NCBI RefSeq assembly: GCF_001039355.2
Contig: NW_019774369.1
Coordinates: 142,563 to 192,598 of the forward strand
Direction of reading: 5' to 3'
From: Lingula anatina
Taxonomy: Eukaryota; Brachiopoda; Lingulata; Lingulida; Lingulidae
DNA: 50,036 nt
The translations under genes were made by a program, and so were the position numbers. This document shows positions 1 through 15,200 of this stretch, piece by piece. Within the stretch, counting starts at the first letter, position 1. Each line of letters starts with the position of its first letter. Below the pieces are notes generated by a model. That model did not search any database. It saw only the letters and a program-made list of their open reading frames with translations, and was not told where the DNA came from.

Positions 1-820
1 AGGCCCAGGCCTGTAACCATGCTTCAATTTTAAAAGGATTTTTTTCAGAAAAGGTTAAACTTTTTCAGAATTAGTTGGCTTAACTTGAGAAATGGCAGAG
101 AAGTTACAGGTACTAGGAGCAGATCAAAAGTTGATTCAGACTAGATTTTTTCTGACCAAAAGACCATTTTTGGACACACCTGTACCTCTCTGCTCAGAAG
201 CCTAAGAAAAATTTAGAGAGAAGGAACAGCTCAGACAGTGCACTTCCAAAGGATTACACTGTAATCAAAAGAGGCCAATCTAATCCCGCTTTTGTCCCAC
301 CCCCATCCACTACTGTAATTGATAGATTAGATTACCTTTTAAAGGTTTGGAATGTAATCAGGCAGCAAGTTGATGTACTAAGTTAAGTGGACCCATCTCC
401 AATGTAAACAAGCCTTATGGCTCAATACAGTTTTAGTCATGGGATAAAGCCAGTCTGAAAGGCTAAGAAATTTGGTATCTGAAAAAAAGACTCAGATCGT
501 TTCTGCCCAGTTTACAAGTTATATTCTACATAATATTAATATAAGTAAAATATAAAACAGAACATATTTTAATTGAATTTCTATCCTGTTTATTTGCTTT
601 GTAAGTGTGAAGAAATCTATGTCATCCATGAATATCAATCATCTGTCATCAGCTAACAAAACGAAAGCAACCACAGCATTCTTTCCCAGACATTCTCTGT
701 ATCAAAATTTACAAATTTCAGTGGGAATCCTGTAAAATGAGAGCAGCTGGTTACTGAACCTGAGGAAAAAAATATCAGGGATGTATTATTGTAATAAATT
801 GCAATACAATTTATAACAAA

Positions 821-864
821 CTAGGGTATCCCCCTCTGCCCACTAGGGTATCCCCCTCTGCCCC
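821..864. repeat. 22-bp tandem duplication
   Basis: Two adjacent copies of a 22-bp unit beginning CTAGGGTATCCCC, at 821-842 and 843-864, run straight into a C-rich tract to about 890. It is a simple local duplication with no visible coding role. Confidence 0.85.
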
Positions 865-1799
865 CCTCCACCCCCCACCCCCAACCCCTCAGTGCATGGA
901 AGAGCAAGAACACATTACCTAACTAACAGATCTGAGATAGAAAACAAACTAGCAGAAAATTATAACCTCGGGCAACAGTTCTGAAACTGTAAATATGAAA
1001 ATAAGGGATCTGTACCTCTTTTATCCACAATATTTTGAAAACTGCGCTTGAACAGGTATCAACCTTCTTTTATCATACTACACTCAAACTCCTCTCTCAG
1101 AAAATCTTCAAATTTAGATAAAGGTACTGAAATAGAATGAGAACCACGCCATGCTATAAATACTGCAAACCTTTTTTGCTTTTCACTTTTTGAACATGAA
1201 GTAACCAGATCTAGAGCAAACACAGGTCTGTTTGCTTTCAATCAAGATTTCATATTGCAAGATGGGTTGCTCAGTTACTGATCATATCTACCTAGTATGA
1301 GTAGTACCAGTATATCATCACTGCTAATTACATAATAACAAACAACATAAAACACTCACTTTCTGAAAAATGTCTTCTCTCCTGCTGAAGTAATATGCGG
1401 GTAACTGCAAAAACACCAGCCTCTATTACCTGCCCAAAGTGATGCAGACTGACTAAGCCTTTTTTGGCAGGGGGTGAGCTATGCAAACATCAACAGTTGA
1501 ATCACGCCAGACTTGTTTCTTTAATGAAAATGGGAAACATCAACATCAATTTCTGTTCTAATTATTTCCTTATCTAATATGAAACAAAACTAGTATACTG
1601 AATGAACTTTTACCTCTTCCTTACCTTCTGCTTCTATCACCCCCCCTTACCCACTTTTGTTCATGCTTTACCCCCTCATCTTATTCAGTATTATGAAAAA
1701 GTATATAAAAGTCATAATATATAAGAGTCAGATATGTCATATGTCAAATATGTCAAAAGTGCCTTCAAACCCCCCTTCCACCCACCCCTTCTTTTTTTT

Positions 1800-1816
1800 G
1801 GGGGGGGGGGGGGGGG
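1800..1816. repeat. Poly-G homopolymer
   Basis: A run of 17 G preceded by a T-run. Its length is likely to be unreliable in sequencing and it carries no other signal. Confidence 0.9.
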
Positions 1817-4800
1817 TAAGCTTCACATGGTATGGCAAATGCTGCCTATTCTGCACCAGTCTGAGTGGAAACTGAAATGTAAACATCCCTTTAAATGAAA
1901 ACAAATCTGTTCAGGAGCTATCTTGGAAAACTAATCCCTCCATGTGTAACACATCAACTGAGGTAAGTAGGAACATTGCTACACGTGATAACATGGTATA
2001 AGATGACATGGCATGTCACACCAATCCTGATTGTGTAGGGCCTTGGTACAATTTCATGCCAAATTGCATAATTGTGACCCAATCTTGGCATATAAGATTG
2101 TAAACAAAAATGAGTAACTGGCATGAGTTTACCCGGTAGTCTTTTAAAGTGTCGTAAGGATTTTGTTCCCTGCCAACTGGTAGGCAAAAAGGTATCAACC
2201 CGGCCCTGTTGTCTTCTATATAAGAGATTCACTTTTCATTATTATTTTAACACCCCCTCCCCCCTTACCCACCTCCTTCAAAAACCCTTCTGCCACATGT
2301 TCCTAGAACGAATTGAGAAACACTGTAATCAGAAACATTGCTGCATTTTTCTGCATAATACCTGACATGAATTCAATTACCTTGTAACCTCACACAGGGC
2401 ACTTACTACATGCTAGCATTTGAGGAGTGCAGTTCACACATTTACATGTGATTTCAATTAGATAAAACCAATTTATTATTATCAATGGTCCAATTAATAG
2501 TAGGGCTACAGTATAAGATATTATCAAGGCCTCTACTAAAAGACAATTTGTAGCATATTCTCATTATGATCCAACTTTTTTCTGAAGTTCAAATAGGAAA
2601 TCTAAAGGCATAAAATGTGCAACAGCATGTTTAGCCTTGGCACAGCACAAAAAAAAATTATAATAATCATTGCTATTTTCCTAGGGATTTCACCAATTTT
2701 CCCTTAAGCCCCATTTCCTTTCAAAACTGTTGAGAAAATAAGGATACTTTCCAAGGTTTAAATGTCTAATTTCTATCATTATAGGTGAAATTCACCAGTC
2801 TCCATCTCCATAATGAGACTAACTCAAAATTTACAAAATAAGAAACAGGACTTTATAGTCTTTAATTTTGTCAATGTCCTCACTGGCAGTAAGGGCAAAG
2901 AATAAATTTCAAGAGAAATTATTTCTACTATAATCGTTTTGTTACACATTGAACATGTATGCCATTTATATTAGGGATAATCAATAAAGAATCTCTATAA
3001 TAATGTATCTGTGGCCAAGCACTATTGCTTCATCATCAAAGAATTTGGTAGATTTTTCAGAATCCCAATGACTGCCACCGAGTGGGAGGCAGTACGATGA
3101 AAAACTGCAACTGTTTTAGTTTATGTAATAGGCACAGTTCACCTCCCAAAATATGTGCCAGTGGGCACATGAGAAAAAAAGGATTTTTTACATGTTATGT
3201 GAATGGCTTCTACTGTTTTAGTGGCAATAAAAAATAAATCGCAAACCCGTTTTCTTTTTGCACTCAGTTAACATCTAGTTAGGTTAAAATTACAAAAAAA
3301 AATCTTTCCAATCTCATGTCAGCGACTTTACTGAAACGTTGCCCTATATTGGAAACCTTTATGGTATTGATGGTGTCTGCAAATGTGACAGTAGTTTCAA
3401 TCAAAAACAATAAATGAATAAATATGTACACGTTTACATATTAGATATATTCACATACTTGCTACTGTGCACCTTACATGTCATTAACTAGGTTGACATA
3501 CATAAACATTTCTAAACTATGTGCCAATCACCAGTTTTATTGCCACTCCGTGTGTCATCTGGCAGGAAAACTTTTAATGACATTAGAAACGGGGTCCCAC
3601 CCAGCAGGCTGCAAGCTGGAACAGGAGGTGACAGCCATTTAGAACCTCAATTCACACGCCGCGCAAAACCATGCGGCCATACTAATGGCTGGTGGTGCAT
3701 TACAGCGACAGCTTTCACTATCAGCAAAGAAGTTCCGAGAGAACTACCAGTACCAGTAGCCTATTTCTTACTCTCAGCATCAAAGGCTGCCAGCATGTAA
3801 GCAAGTGTAATGGATTGATTTGTATTTGACAGCCTTTGGCCTCAAACATTATAACTTTTCTTATTAAAGAGTGACATCATCAAAAAATTCTCTACATATT
3901 TACTTCCTTTCGAAGAATTCACATGCTAAAAGCACCCAGTTGCTAACTCTGACAATTTGATAATTTTTACAATACTACTACTTATTTACGTGCTGCATAA
4001 AATTATTTTCCAAAGTCTTTAATTTACTAGACAGAAATAAAGTTTAAGCAAATGGCATGTTGAGAAAAAAAATCAAATTCCTGACTTTCAGTTACCCTGC
4101 AGTCCATTGTTTAAACTACACCAATTGGTGCCAAGTCTGCATTACATTCTATAATTTGGGAATTAATTTGAAAATTGGCTCACTGTGGTAAGGATAACAA
4201 AAAATATAAACTTGCCAGATAAACAAATATCAAGTTCACATCCAAGAGCCTGATGGCAATGCACTACTAAAACATTGGAATATTACTGGACCCTAAAGCT
4301 GTTCATACCACACAATCTTCCCCTGTGTACATACATAGTGCCTCCTTCTCTGGGGTACCTGTTGTTTGACAGACAGCCAAGCTATAATATTACCTTAAGA
4401 TAACACATATACATTGAAATAGGCTGCAATAGGGAGTGCAAGTAGCCCATGGAAAACACTACAGTACTAGCTGTTCTAAATCTGTACTCAGAAGGAATGC
4501 AAGAAAACTGGTGCCAAATTCATCTAAAATGGAACCAGTCTGTCTATAAAGTTTCCACATCCCCATCAGGATTCACTGAATTTCACATGCTTCCACTTTT
4601 GCACATTTCTTACCAGACAAAACTCCCTCCAACTGTCTGGAACAAAGGACAGGAACCAGCCAGCCACTTGCTCCCAGAATACAGCTTATGTCACATGGCA
4701 CAGATCACATTACACACACAAACTGAAGGTCACCCGGCTGCTAGGAGAGTCTGAACACTCCTGTGTGAAATACCACCCCAAGTGTCAAGGCCAATGAAGA

Positions 4801-7800
4801 TGACTTGTACATACCTGCTAGCCTTGACTATTAGCTTTTATGTTTGTTGTCTGCATAAGAGATATAGGATGAACTCTTATTTACTGATATGCTGTGCATC
4901 TGGAGAGGGAGAATTAAGTAGATAAGCTCAAAAGCTCTCAACCTCAAGTTACACCCACAATACAGAAATAACTTTCCCTAAGAAAAACAAATAGAAAATG
5001 TCTTGATTTATTGACTGAGAATGATTTCCACCTGGTACATCCAAGAACGGGAGAGACGAAGCAGGCAGAACAGTATGATAAGATAAAACGTAAGATAACA
5101 ACTTGCAAGCTAAAATGACATATCATTCATCAACTATTGTTCCATATTGCAAACCATGTTCCACAATGTGTGCCTTATTTGACCTACTCATTACTCTGGG
5201 TTAACAATGGCACATCACATGGATCTTTAGATTTAAAATATTTAAGCTAAATATTAGCCTTCTTTTTTGAATATTTCTATTGGTTTGACTGGAAAAAACC
5301 TGTCTGAGGACATTTTCTTGAGCCTAACATTATGACCCTATTGTTACAACCACCCCCATACTTGAAAAGCTTAATTTGAAGTGTACTTAACTTTTATAAA
5401 GTATAAAGATCATTCTCAATGTTTACTGACTACTGATTTACAGCAGTTTTGTTTGGGAAACCTCTACAACATCACCATAATTAGTGTAATGGTCAACAGC
5501 TGTTCATGGCACCTGACACAGTTAGGTTCACAACTATATGATATTGCATACATACTTCAGAGTGAATTAAATCAACATCAATGGCTTGAGCTGAGTTAAT
5601 ATAATATTTTATGGTTTCCATGTAGTAAAACACTGAAGGTTTCCCTCCATTTCTAACAAACAGAACACATGCATCACAATGCAGTAGAGAGAACAGTTAG
5701 GATTAGAACAAATGCAGCAGAGATTCCTGATAGCATTGGTAATGTATGGCAGTAGTTATAGCTATGCACTCAATATTTTCATCATTTTACCATTAAATTT
5801 ATATAAAAAGGTATTCCACTGCTTCACAAGGGTTGAAAATTTAGGAAATCCTTTTTTTCACTAGAGATAGGAAAGGAGAGTATGGAGGGTCAGTTATTCC
5901 CCCCCACCCCACCCCACCCCCTCTCTTTAACCTTAAATAGTACTTTTCTCTGAGCACATGGTGACTGAAGCAAATGGCACAATATTCCATCTTGGCAAAC
6001 ACCACCAAGTCCAGGGATATCCACACTAACATAACCTTGTCATGTGACAATTACCCTGGGTATGTTCTAAATGCAATTAGCAGAAGTAGCCAGTCTTTAT
6101 ATAATTCTGTGTATTCTGATTCCATTGAAAACTACAATCGAACAAGAAAAAGAATCCATATTTCATAAACCTGGTAAAATTATATGTATTATAACATATA
6201 AGACATCATCACACCTCAGTTGTATTTATATAAATGAGACCTTCTATGAGGAGCAGGTGTTGTTAGACTTATACTATGGCAACACAGACATTTTAGTCTT
6301 CAATGCAATTATTGAGTATGGAACTCACTAACTCAAACAGCACACTCAGCATGCACTGACCAGGTCATTTTTAATTAATATTCTACATTATTGAAACCCA
6401 TAGAATATGACGATACAGGCTTCTTCATTAATCATGTAGTATCCATGTAGCAAGGACGGCAAAACTGGCCCTGTTTAATATTGGGGTATTTATATTGCCA
6501 TCATGTCATAGGGGCCACAAAATTACCCTATAGAGGCTACAAAATTATAGCTTATATAGATTAATTTATACTATCACATATTCCTCATACTGTCAGATTT
6601 TTCGCAACACTTTTTTGATGTGGATGATTTTATCTTTGGATGCAGAAATTCAGAATCATATGATAATTACATGCAGAATTGACCAACTAATATTTTCCAT
6701 ATAGTATTACATTAGTTGTTCTTCTTCTTCACTTAATTATCACTTTCCCCTACTCTGTCTGTACTACCATGTTTAACACAGCAGAAACGCATCTGTGCCA
6801 TGACCCATGGATGCTACAGTTCATATCTCAAACTGATAAATCAATTGCAAAATCAACCACACTATACCTTTGATACTTATCAAATTCAATATCTTCCTAC
6901 CTTGTCTGCATTGCAGCACAGTAGTAAAACACTGGTAATTTTATCCATAGATGCAATGTCAGAAAATAAACGAAGAAAGCGTTTTTAGTCGTGAGAAATC
7001 TTGCAGTATTTGCTTCCTGCTAATGGAGCTCATCTTCTAATGCAACGTTATCTCTCCCATATCTCTCTTGGCACATTATCAGTAATGGCTGGAAATGCAC
7101 ACACTGCATTCTTTGATGTGGGGGCTGCATCCAAATATGAAGTACCCTGTGTCAATAATGTCGTCTGACGACTACAGACCCTGCAGACATTCAGTCAATG
7201 ACACAACTTATGAAGCATGTGGGAATTAGAACAATATGAAACTCATCTTGACAAACTGACAGCTACGCCTCACTTAAAGAAAACCCTTGGCTAACGAAGG
7301 CAATATCATCAATAGTGGCAAGCGAGCAAGTTGACTGTGATCTGGGCATATTACTTCGCTAGACATTACTGGGTTCTAATTAAGTAATAAAGAAATCCTG
7401 TAAATTGATGAGTTAGGCAGTTCAATGCACAATCATTTTCAGCCTCAGAATATAATAGCATACAATTTACATGTACCAAAGCTTTCATATAACTGTACAG
7501 TAGCTTAATGTTAATACTGACACCTACCTTAGGAGAATAACCTTCTTGATAACTGATGAAAAATTTTATAATAACATGTATTCTATATAATATTATTTAG
7601 AAGCTTAAGATGGTGAGGGTGTACAAAGTCTACTATTAGTGTGATATCAGAGTATTCAAAAACATTTCTTTTGTTGAAGCCATATACAGAGTAATAGACG
7701 TTGATGTAGCATATAAAAAGCACCAGCATAAAACAAATCTACAAAATGCTTTTCCATATTAATTGATTCTTACTATCACCACTTAATAAGCAAATCACAC

Positions 7801-9177
7801 GTGAAAGTAACATGAGAAAAATACTTATAAATTAAATTACAAATATAAATATTAATATTATTTTTTCCATCTCAAATAATGTAAATGCTTCGCAGTTATA
7901 ATTAATGGAGCATTTGAAATCATTTGATAATTTTCCATTCCAAGATTCAGAAATCAGTCTTTACCACAGCATCACATCAGACTAATTAAAAAAAAAAAAA
8001 AAACATTACACTTGAATTGTCATTCCTCGTTGACAGTCCAATATACTAAGTTTATGGCAGTGAGCTTGTGCACTGTCATTCATGCAATGATAACTGCCTG
8101 ACAGCAAAAGCACTTTCGCAGAAAGCTTGTCAAAACCAAGTAAACAGTTTTAATTTTTCATTTTCTCAGACAAATATATTTTGTTCATAATTAATCAAAG
8201 GCAGCATACATTATACAGAAGCATGTTAATTGAGCCAATATATTCTTATGAAAATGTAAGGTATTTAGTTATTAATAAACAAGATCTTTGGCCAAGCATA
8301 TCTTAGGAATACATAAACACTCATTCATGATCTTGGATGATATCCCATTAGCCAGAATTCTACCTCTATAACACAGCAATATGCCAATGATATACCAATC
8401 AATATAACCGTCAATTTTTTTCACACATTTTGCTATACAGAGATGGACATATCCTAAATAGATTGAATTAAGACTCAACAGCCAAAGACCATAGTCCATC
8501 TTTGAGGACTAATTAATCCATTAATTGACCTTGATTTGTGGTTGAGACCAGCACTGTATACATAAGTACATGTACATGTGATTCTACATTCTATATGGCC
8601 ATTCTACCTGGGAGATCTACATTGTGGTATACCATGACAGCATATTTAATTCTACATCCTCACATGAATGTATCTTCACAATACATACATATATTTATGC
8701 TATGTTCCATGCAGTCAATATATCTCTTAATGAAATCACTTTTAAAGTGAAAAGACACATACATGGTCAGGATCGACCTTCTTACACCCATTTTGCTAAA
8801 AATCTCTCTTCACATTTGATAAATTTTGTTCAATTCTGAAACATTTACAAAAGGTTTCAACCTAGATTGCTATCAGTTGAGATGTGCCCCAAATCTGATT
8901 GCAATCTGTCAAGGTTGACACCTTCATTATGCTGTTAAACGTGGTGTGATATTGAATGAAATATACATGCAAGAGTCAGTGCACTGAACTTACATGACTT
9001 CGTATAAACCATGTATGTCTTTCACTTTTATGCACTGAGCTTTTAAGGAGATTTTTTAAGATAAAAACTAATGGTTTTAAGTTGACAACAAGCCTTAAAC
9101 CTATCATCTCCATCAAATTATCAGATGGGCTTAAGGACATACAGTACGATCAATAAGAAAATGAGTCCTTCCACAGA

Positions 9178-9202
9178 TGGACAGACAGACAGACAGACAG
9201 AC
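9178..9202. repeat. (GACA)n microsatellite
   Basis: About six units of a GACA tetranucleotide repeat. Confidence 0.9.
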
Positions 9203-11641
9203 CCCACAGTGCATTGTACTTGAAATCACTGGTCAATAAGAGATCTCCTGTTTACAGTTAAGAATCCATCCAATTTCAAATCTCCAACAGTAATATTAAT
9301 CTAAAAAAAGCCCCAGTTCATACTTACAGATCAAGAACCTCTCACCTGAGGGAGCTAGCCAGCCTGTACCCAGCCTCTTGTTTACAAACAGACATCAACA
9401 ATATTCAGGTCCACATTGCAAACAGTGAGCCACTGTTTTGAGAAATAACTTGCCTGCTTGCTACATAAACCTCCAAATGTGTACTCTAAATGTTTTGCAT
9501 TTCAGGTGCCTTTCCTTTTCTTTATTGCTGGTTACATACTAAGGTTGTGTACTCTAAATGTGTTGTATTTCAAGTGGTTCTTCTTTTCTTTATGGTGTGT
9601 AACGGAGTATGGAGATTAGATGTTGGTGTACAAAGCCACAGTGTAGCTGCATTAACTAGAATATTTCACTGACTCTCTGTACTCAGGGTTTGTTATAATA
9701 TGCCCTGTTCAATCATGTAAAGTCATCATTTGAAAAAGTTTCAAATATTTATACCACCCTTCAAAAAATTTCACCTATTTAATTAGACACTAGAAAATAA
9801 CTTTCTTATCAAAATTTTGGCAGCAAAGCATAATTTTATCAGAAAAAAATTAAAATTTCAACTCACCAAAAATAAAAAGGGTTGTATTAAAAATAAGATA
9901 CGTATGATGCAAACTATCAAAAAGACCAAATTCTAGGTCCAAGAAGTCCATACAATCTAGTCTGTTTATATATTATAAAATTTCATTACACGGAAATAGT
10001 AATGTCATTCATCCATACATATCTCCATTAGTATATTAACAGGTAGAACTGCATATTCTCTCTGTATTTTACATGGAGTGAATTACTCCCAAATACTTCC
10101 TTGTAATAACAAAAAGACACCAGCAAAATACAGCTTCAGAATTACATACCTCATTTCATTACCAGTTTCCCATTACACTTCAATCATGTTCATTTCACTG
10201 CTAGTTCAACATCGAACAGAGGACCACATACTAAGGGTAAATGAAGCACAATAATTCCTTCCTTGATACCCTCTAGTCCATTCAACACTCACTCATCACA
10301 ACAGAACTATCACTACAGTAAACGGCAAATATCTCAAATATGACCAGAGCAAACAATTGGGTAATATTTTGAAATGCTGTAATATTTACCTCTCATGTTA
10401 TCCCAATGGTACATGCAGTTTGGGGGAGTGGTTTGCAGCTCTCCAATGCTATTCTACACTAGTACAGCAGAGTATCATTCAGATAGACATCTCTTCAGAG
10501 TGTTCTACTCCCCATAACAATTAAATGATCTTGAAACTGATTAAAACCACAATGGTGTCATTATCTCTTCAGGTTCACCCTACTAAAGTGAGCGGGAGTC
10601 CAGTGACAAATTAATCAGCACTTGACTGTATTAAAGTCCATTGTCCTATATTAACTCCCTGAAAGTGTAGCCAGCTACGTACTATTACTTATCAATTTGA
10701 ACTACAAAGTGCTTCGGAGAATAATCATACACCACATATGGCGACCAGGTAGAGAAACTATAATCATGTAAATTAGTCCCACACGATAAAGACATTAACA
10801 TATTATAGGCAACAGATTGTATTAATTCATACACTTTATGTCAATTGTTAAATTGGTCAACATTCCTGATGGGATAATAAGATTTTCACAGGGTGCAGCA
10901 GCTCTAATTTTTTACTATAAAATTAACTTACCTGGAAAATCATACAACACCTGTTTAATATGCACTTTTGTAAAATAACTTATACCAAGGCTAACTCTGA
11001 CATACAAATACTGCTACTAGCCTAAAATAATTAATTTCATTGAAAGAATTCTAAAGAGATTTCACAATATTTATCAAATTATCATTATGACCAGACTTTT
11101 GACAAGGTCAAAACACTAGGTATATCTGGCTTAAAAACTGCCATCATCATATGTAATATATTTTCATTGGGACATGTCACTCCTTAAACTTAGGATTCAA
11201 TAAAGAAGGCCACCAGCATGTCCCAAAAATATTATTTTGGAAAATACATAAAAAGTTTTAATATTAAAAAAAAAAAAAAAAACGTTACACTGTGCTGTGG
11301 TCCATTCCCATACCCTGCCCCCTTATACCTGTCAACAGCCACCCAATACAATGGATTAATTATTAAGAAAGAGATCATTGTACAACCAATATTTTAAAGG
11401 TTTTAATTTTAGTTGGATCTTTAGCACATGAGGAATGAAAGTCAGGTGTTCAGTCTGAAGTGAGTTTTTTTTCCAGAAGAAAGTGACATGGCAGGCATCT
11501 AAAGAACATGGTGGTTTTGTAGTTATACCAAATATAGCTGCTGATTGTTAAACTAAATTGAAATTTTAAGGGAAATATACAGCTGCAATGTAAGATATAA
11601 GGTAGCAGTCAGTTGAACCTAAAACTTTCTTTTTAGTCAGT

Positions 11642-12201
11642 TGATCATTTATTGATATTATTTGAGCATTATTCTACACTCAGTGACAAAAATCACATTA
11701 AATCAGTATGAGCAACACAGACAAAAACAGTTATCAAAAATTATTTATAGTTATTTAATAACAATTGTTTTGTATGCAAAATCAACATTATGGACTTCAT
11801 TATATTATCCAACACCACACACTAAGAACATAATACATGGTTAAGAGAAACATAACTTCAAACTCCAATTTGAATAATAAATATTTGCCAGCAAAACTTG
11901 CATTATTATAAAATTCACTTATCCCTTGTCAATGAATGTAAACAGAAAAAGTAAATTAATGTTGAGGTTTTCTGCTGAACAAAAAGTTATATGTAATGCA
12001 AACATATTTTTTTAAAACCAGCACAGAATATACAGTTGACAGGGCAAATAACAGATGTCAAAAGTTAATTTGGAATGAAAACTTCATATATTGCACACTG
12101 TACACTTTCACTTCAGAGAAAAATTATCTGAAATTCCATATAGAATTAATTTAACACTAATGTAAGTAGGAAACCATTTCAACGAAACACATTCTAGGTT
12201 T
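11642..12201 (-). other. Probable NTAN1 copy 1 3' UTR
   Basis: No coding sequence is seen between the NTAN1 stop codon and the next plausible polyadenylation signal on the minus strand (TTTATT on the plus strand at 11648-11653). The extent is inferred only from that hexamer. Confidence 0.35.
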
Positions 12202-15200
12202 TCATCCGTCAACCCTGACCCAGTTACCATCCTTTTCCTTTTTGTAGAACCTAGGTTTTCCATCAATGAATACTGTTTTCATGGGGTCTGGGTGGTTTTT
12301 GATTTGCTCCAAAGTTTTCCTGACATCGGCTTCAAAGCCTGAAGGTTCCTGGGCTGGAGATGTGGAGAGATGCTAAAAAAATCATTAAAAACTGAGAAAT
12401 AACAGAACAAAATTTATTGATTTTTGTCTTATCCTGTCCAATTCAAATATTTTCAAGAATCAGGGGCTGTAAACATACCATACATGATACAGTATTTTAT
12501 CCATGTCATCACTGGCATGTGACTTGACACTAACAAATGTCATTAACAAAGGCAGTGAGATATCACTCATGGAACCTTTAACCCTTTTTATATAAAGACA
12601 TTATAGCAGTACATACTGTTTTGTTTAGATGAACAGCAATTTTCTGGATGAGAAGGTTAAATCTAAACAGCACTGTAATTATAAGATTTGTACATTTGCA
12701 AACAATGTATAATTTATATGTAAAAATTACACAGTAAATCTTCATTATTACTGCAATGCCAAAAAAGAAATCTGAATGATAAAAAATTATTTCTTTTATA
12801 AAAAAGATGATTTTTGTGAAATTAAAAAAGAAACTCACCATCCTGTAGTACTCATCTGGTAGCAGCAGTAAGCGGTCAATGTAGGGAAAAGGTCCATAAG
12901 AAAATGGACCAATTTTTAAAAGTTTTCTTTCCATGTCATACATGTTCATCATCTGAAACATTTGTAAATCTTTTATATGTGATTTAGTATTCTTTCTTCC
13001 ATCTTACTATCATCCCATTGCATGCAATGCATAATAGTTCATCTGAGTATTTGAACTTGACATAAAAAGATACAGCCACATCAAAATTTTTAAACAATTT
13101 ATAATTTATCTACAAATAATTTATATTATATATACTATGGGACAGATTTTTATTAGAATTACAATGACTCAAATCCATAATGACACCAAAAACCAATTTA
13201 AAAAAGTATGATAATTTTCTTATTCACAGAATGCAAAAGGTATAATTTCTACCTCTTCCATCCCTGTAAAATGGGTACCAGCCCTCAGGGGAATATCAGG
13301 ACCTTTGTCAGGAAACGACGCTTTGAAAGTCTCTCCAGTTTTCACGTTGACAGCTGGAAATTAAATATAAAATTTAAGTTGTTTCTTATTTTTCATCACA
13401 AAATATTGAAACCAAGTAAAGAAATAACTTTTCTTGGATTTTCAAATCAGCACAGGCTCCCGTTTCACAAAGAATCTTAAATCCTTAGTCGACTAGCTCG
13501 GGCTGGGTGACCTAGCTAGGTCGACTACGGTAAAGTGCCATGAATTTCGAACGGCTCTTGAATTTCGAACGATCTTAAAATCGGCCGTCTGGAGTTTTTT
13601 CTGGACCATGAATTTCGGCCAGTCAGCAATTTTGCGCGATCTTGATTTCGTGAATTTCGTACACCTTAAAATAGGCCACCGGGCTATTCTCGCGCTTGTA
13701 AAGATCTAACAGTCGGCAATGTTGCCCTAGCNACATTACCGTACGTTGCAGTCGACTAGGAGTGTTTCACAAAGATTCTAACGTCTTAGCTTAGCGTGCT
13801 TAGCATAGTCGACGCGCATGAGAAACTCTTCAAGAAAAGGAGGTGTAAAATTTCTTAAGTTTCACAAGACATGACGTTTCATGGCCTCTTTCGACCGGGA
13901 ACGATCGTTTATCAACAATAAAAATCAGCCAAAACACAAACAAAGTTTATTTTTGAACTTTATTGATTAGTTTAACTTCGATACAACTTCAAAGTAACAG
14001 TTAAACATTAGCTTGTCGTGGAACACTGCTGACGGACGTCTAGTGACCAAAAACATAAACAAACACGCGATCGGCTGGGTGAAGTGGCATTTTATTTTTT
14101 ATTTCAATATTCCATAAATGTCAGTGCTATTCAAGGATATTATAACACAATATCTTGAAGGAGGTATGTTCTTTCCAAATTTTTGTTGTGTATGCTCTAA
14201 TTTACTGAGTTTCAGTTGAGCTTGCAGACTTAAGTCTCCTCCCGAGGAGGCTAGACATCGTCGACTAGCAGCTAAGAAAAAAACGACGTAAGAATCTTTG
14301 TGAAACACTCCTAGTTGACTGCAGCGTAGTCGACCTAGCTAGGTCACCCAGCCCGAGCTAGTCGACTACGGATTTAAGTTTTTGACCGCTAGACGTCCGT
14401 CAGCAGTGTTCCATGACAAGCTAATGTTTAACTGTTACTTTGAAGTCGACTGCAGCGTAGTCGACCTAGCTAGGTCACCCAGCCCGAGCTAGCCGACTAC
14501 GGATTTAAGATTCTTTGTGAAACGGGGGCCAGTTTATTTTTCAAGTTGATTTGGGTTGTCTCAGCTTATGATGCTCATTCTGATTTTTTAAAAATTTGTA
14601 CAAGCTCCAGGAACACATACCCACTCCATAGAACACTGGCCAGTGAATTCCACCTCTAACTTCATCATTAAGATCTGCAATCCAAATCATTCAATGAGAA
14701 GATATAGTCCATTTTAGTCAATTAAACAGGCATTTGCAGCTAACGGCCACATTTAACAATTGTTAGAGTCTGAATGTTATAATGTATACAAGCACTGAGT
14801 CCTCTAACTAAGAAAATGAGATAAAAATCATTCTATTGTTACATGTAATTGATAAATGTGATTAAATTTGATATAAATTGACAGTAAATATTTTGAGGAC
14901 AGAATAAAAAAAGTTTATTTTCACCAGCTTATAAACCTATCCATACTGTCATATCCTACTTTGAGGGTTTTACAAAACGGAAATAAGAGGAAAACAGCAT
15001 ATCACCATTGTACAGAATCAGATGTACAATTATAATCTAACAGAAAACATGCTCCTGCAGATGCTCCCCCCTACCTGTTATGCAAGCAGTCATCAGATGG
15101 ATATCTTCTGGTTGTTTGTGAAGTGCATCTAAAAATCAAAATTTCAAGATAGTTATCTGATGATTTAAAAGGGAGTTAATGGAATAAAACATCTAGAAAC

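Larger units (their letters stand above)
1..11124. other. Gene-poor AT-rich region, no gene recognised
   Basis: This stretch has only short open frames on either strand, none with a domain or family resemblance I recognise, and no convincing chain of exons. It contains poly-pyrimidine and poly-G tracts, a small tetranucleotide repeat near 9180 and A-runs at about 7985 and 11265. A slightly GC-richer patch at 3560-3790 stands out but I cannot assign it. It could be intergenic, intronic, or long 3' UTR of a neighbouring gene outside the window. It precedes the 3' end of NTAN1 copy 1 and is not duplicated later in the window. Confidence 0.6.

Noticed and set aside
1059-1241. 60-aa minus-strand frame ending FEDFLREEFECSMIKEG
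   Set aside because: It looks somewhat protein-like but has no recognisable family, no partner exons and no clear splice sites, so I did not call a gene.
4449-4754. 101-aa plus-strand frame
   Set aside because: Composition and lack of any domain or splice context suggest chance.
12578-12961. 127-aa minus-strand open frame (and its partner at 29080-29463)
   Set aside because: Only the first 38 or so codons are the NTAN1 penultimate exon; the remainder is intron read through after the GTGAG donor.
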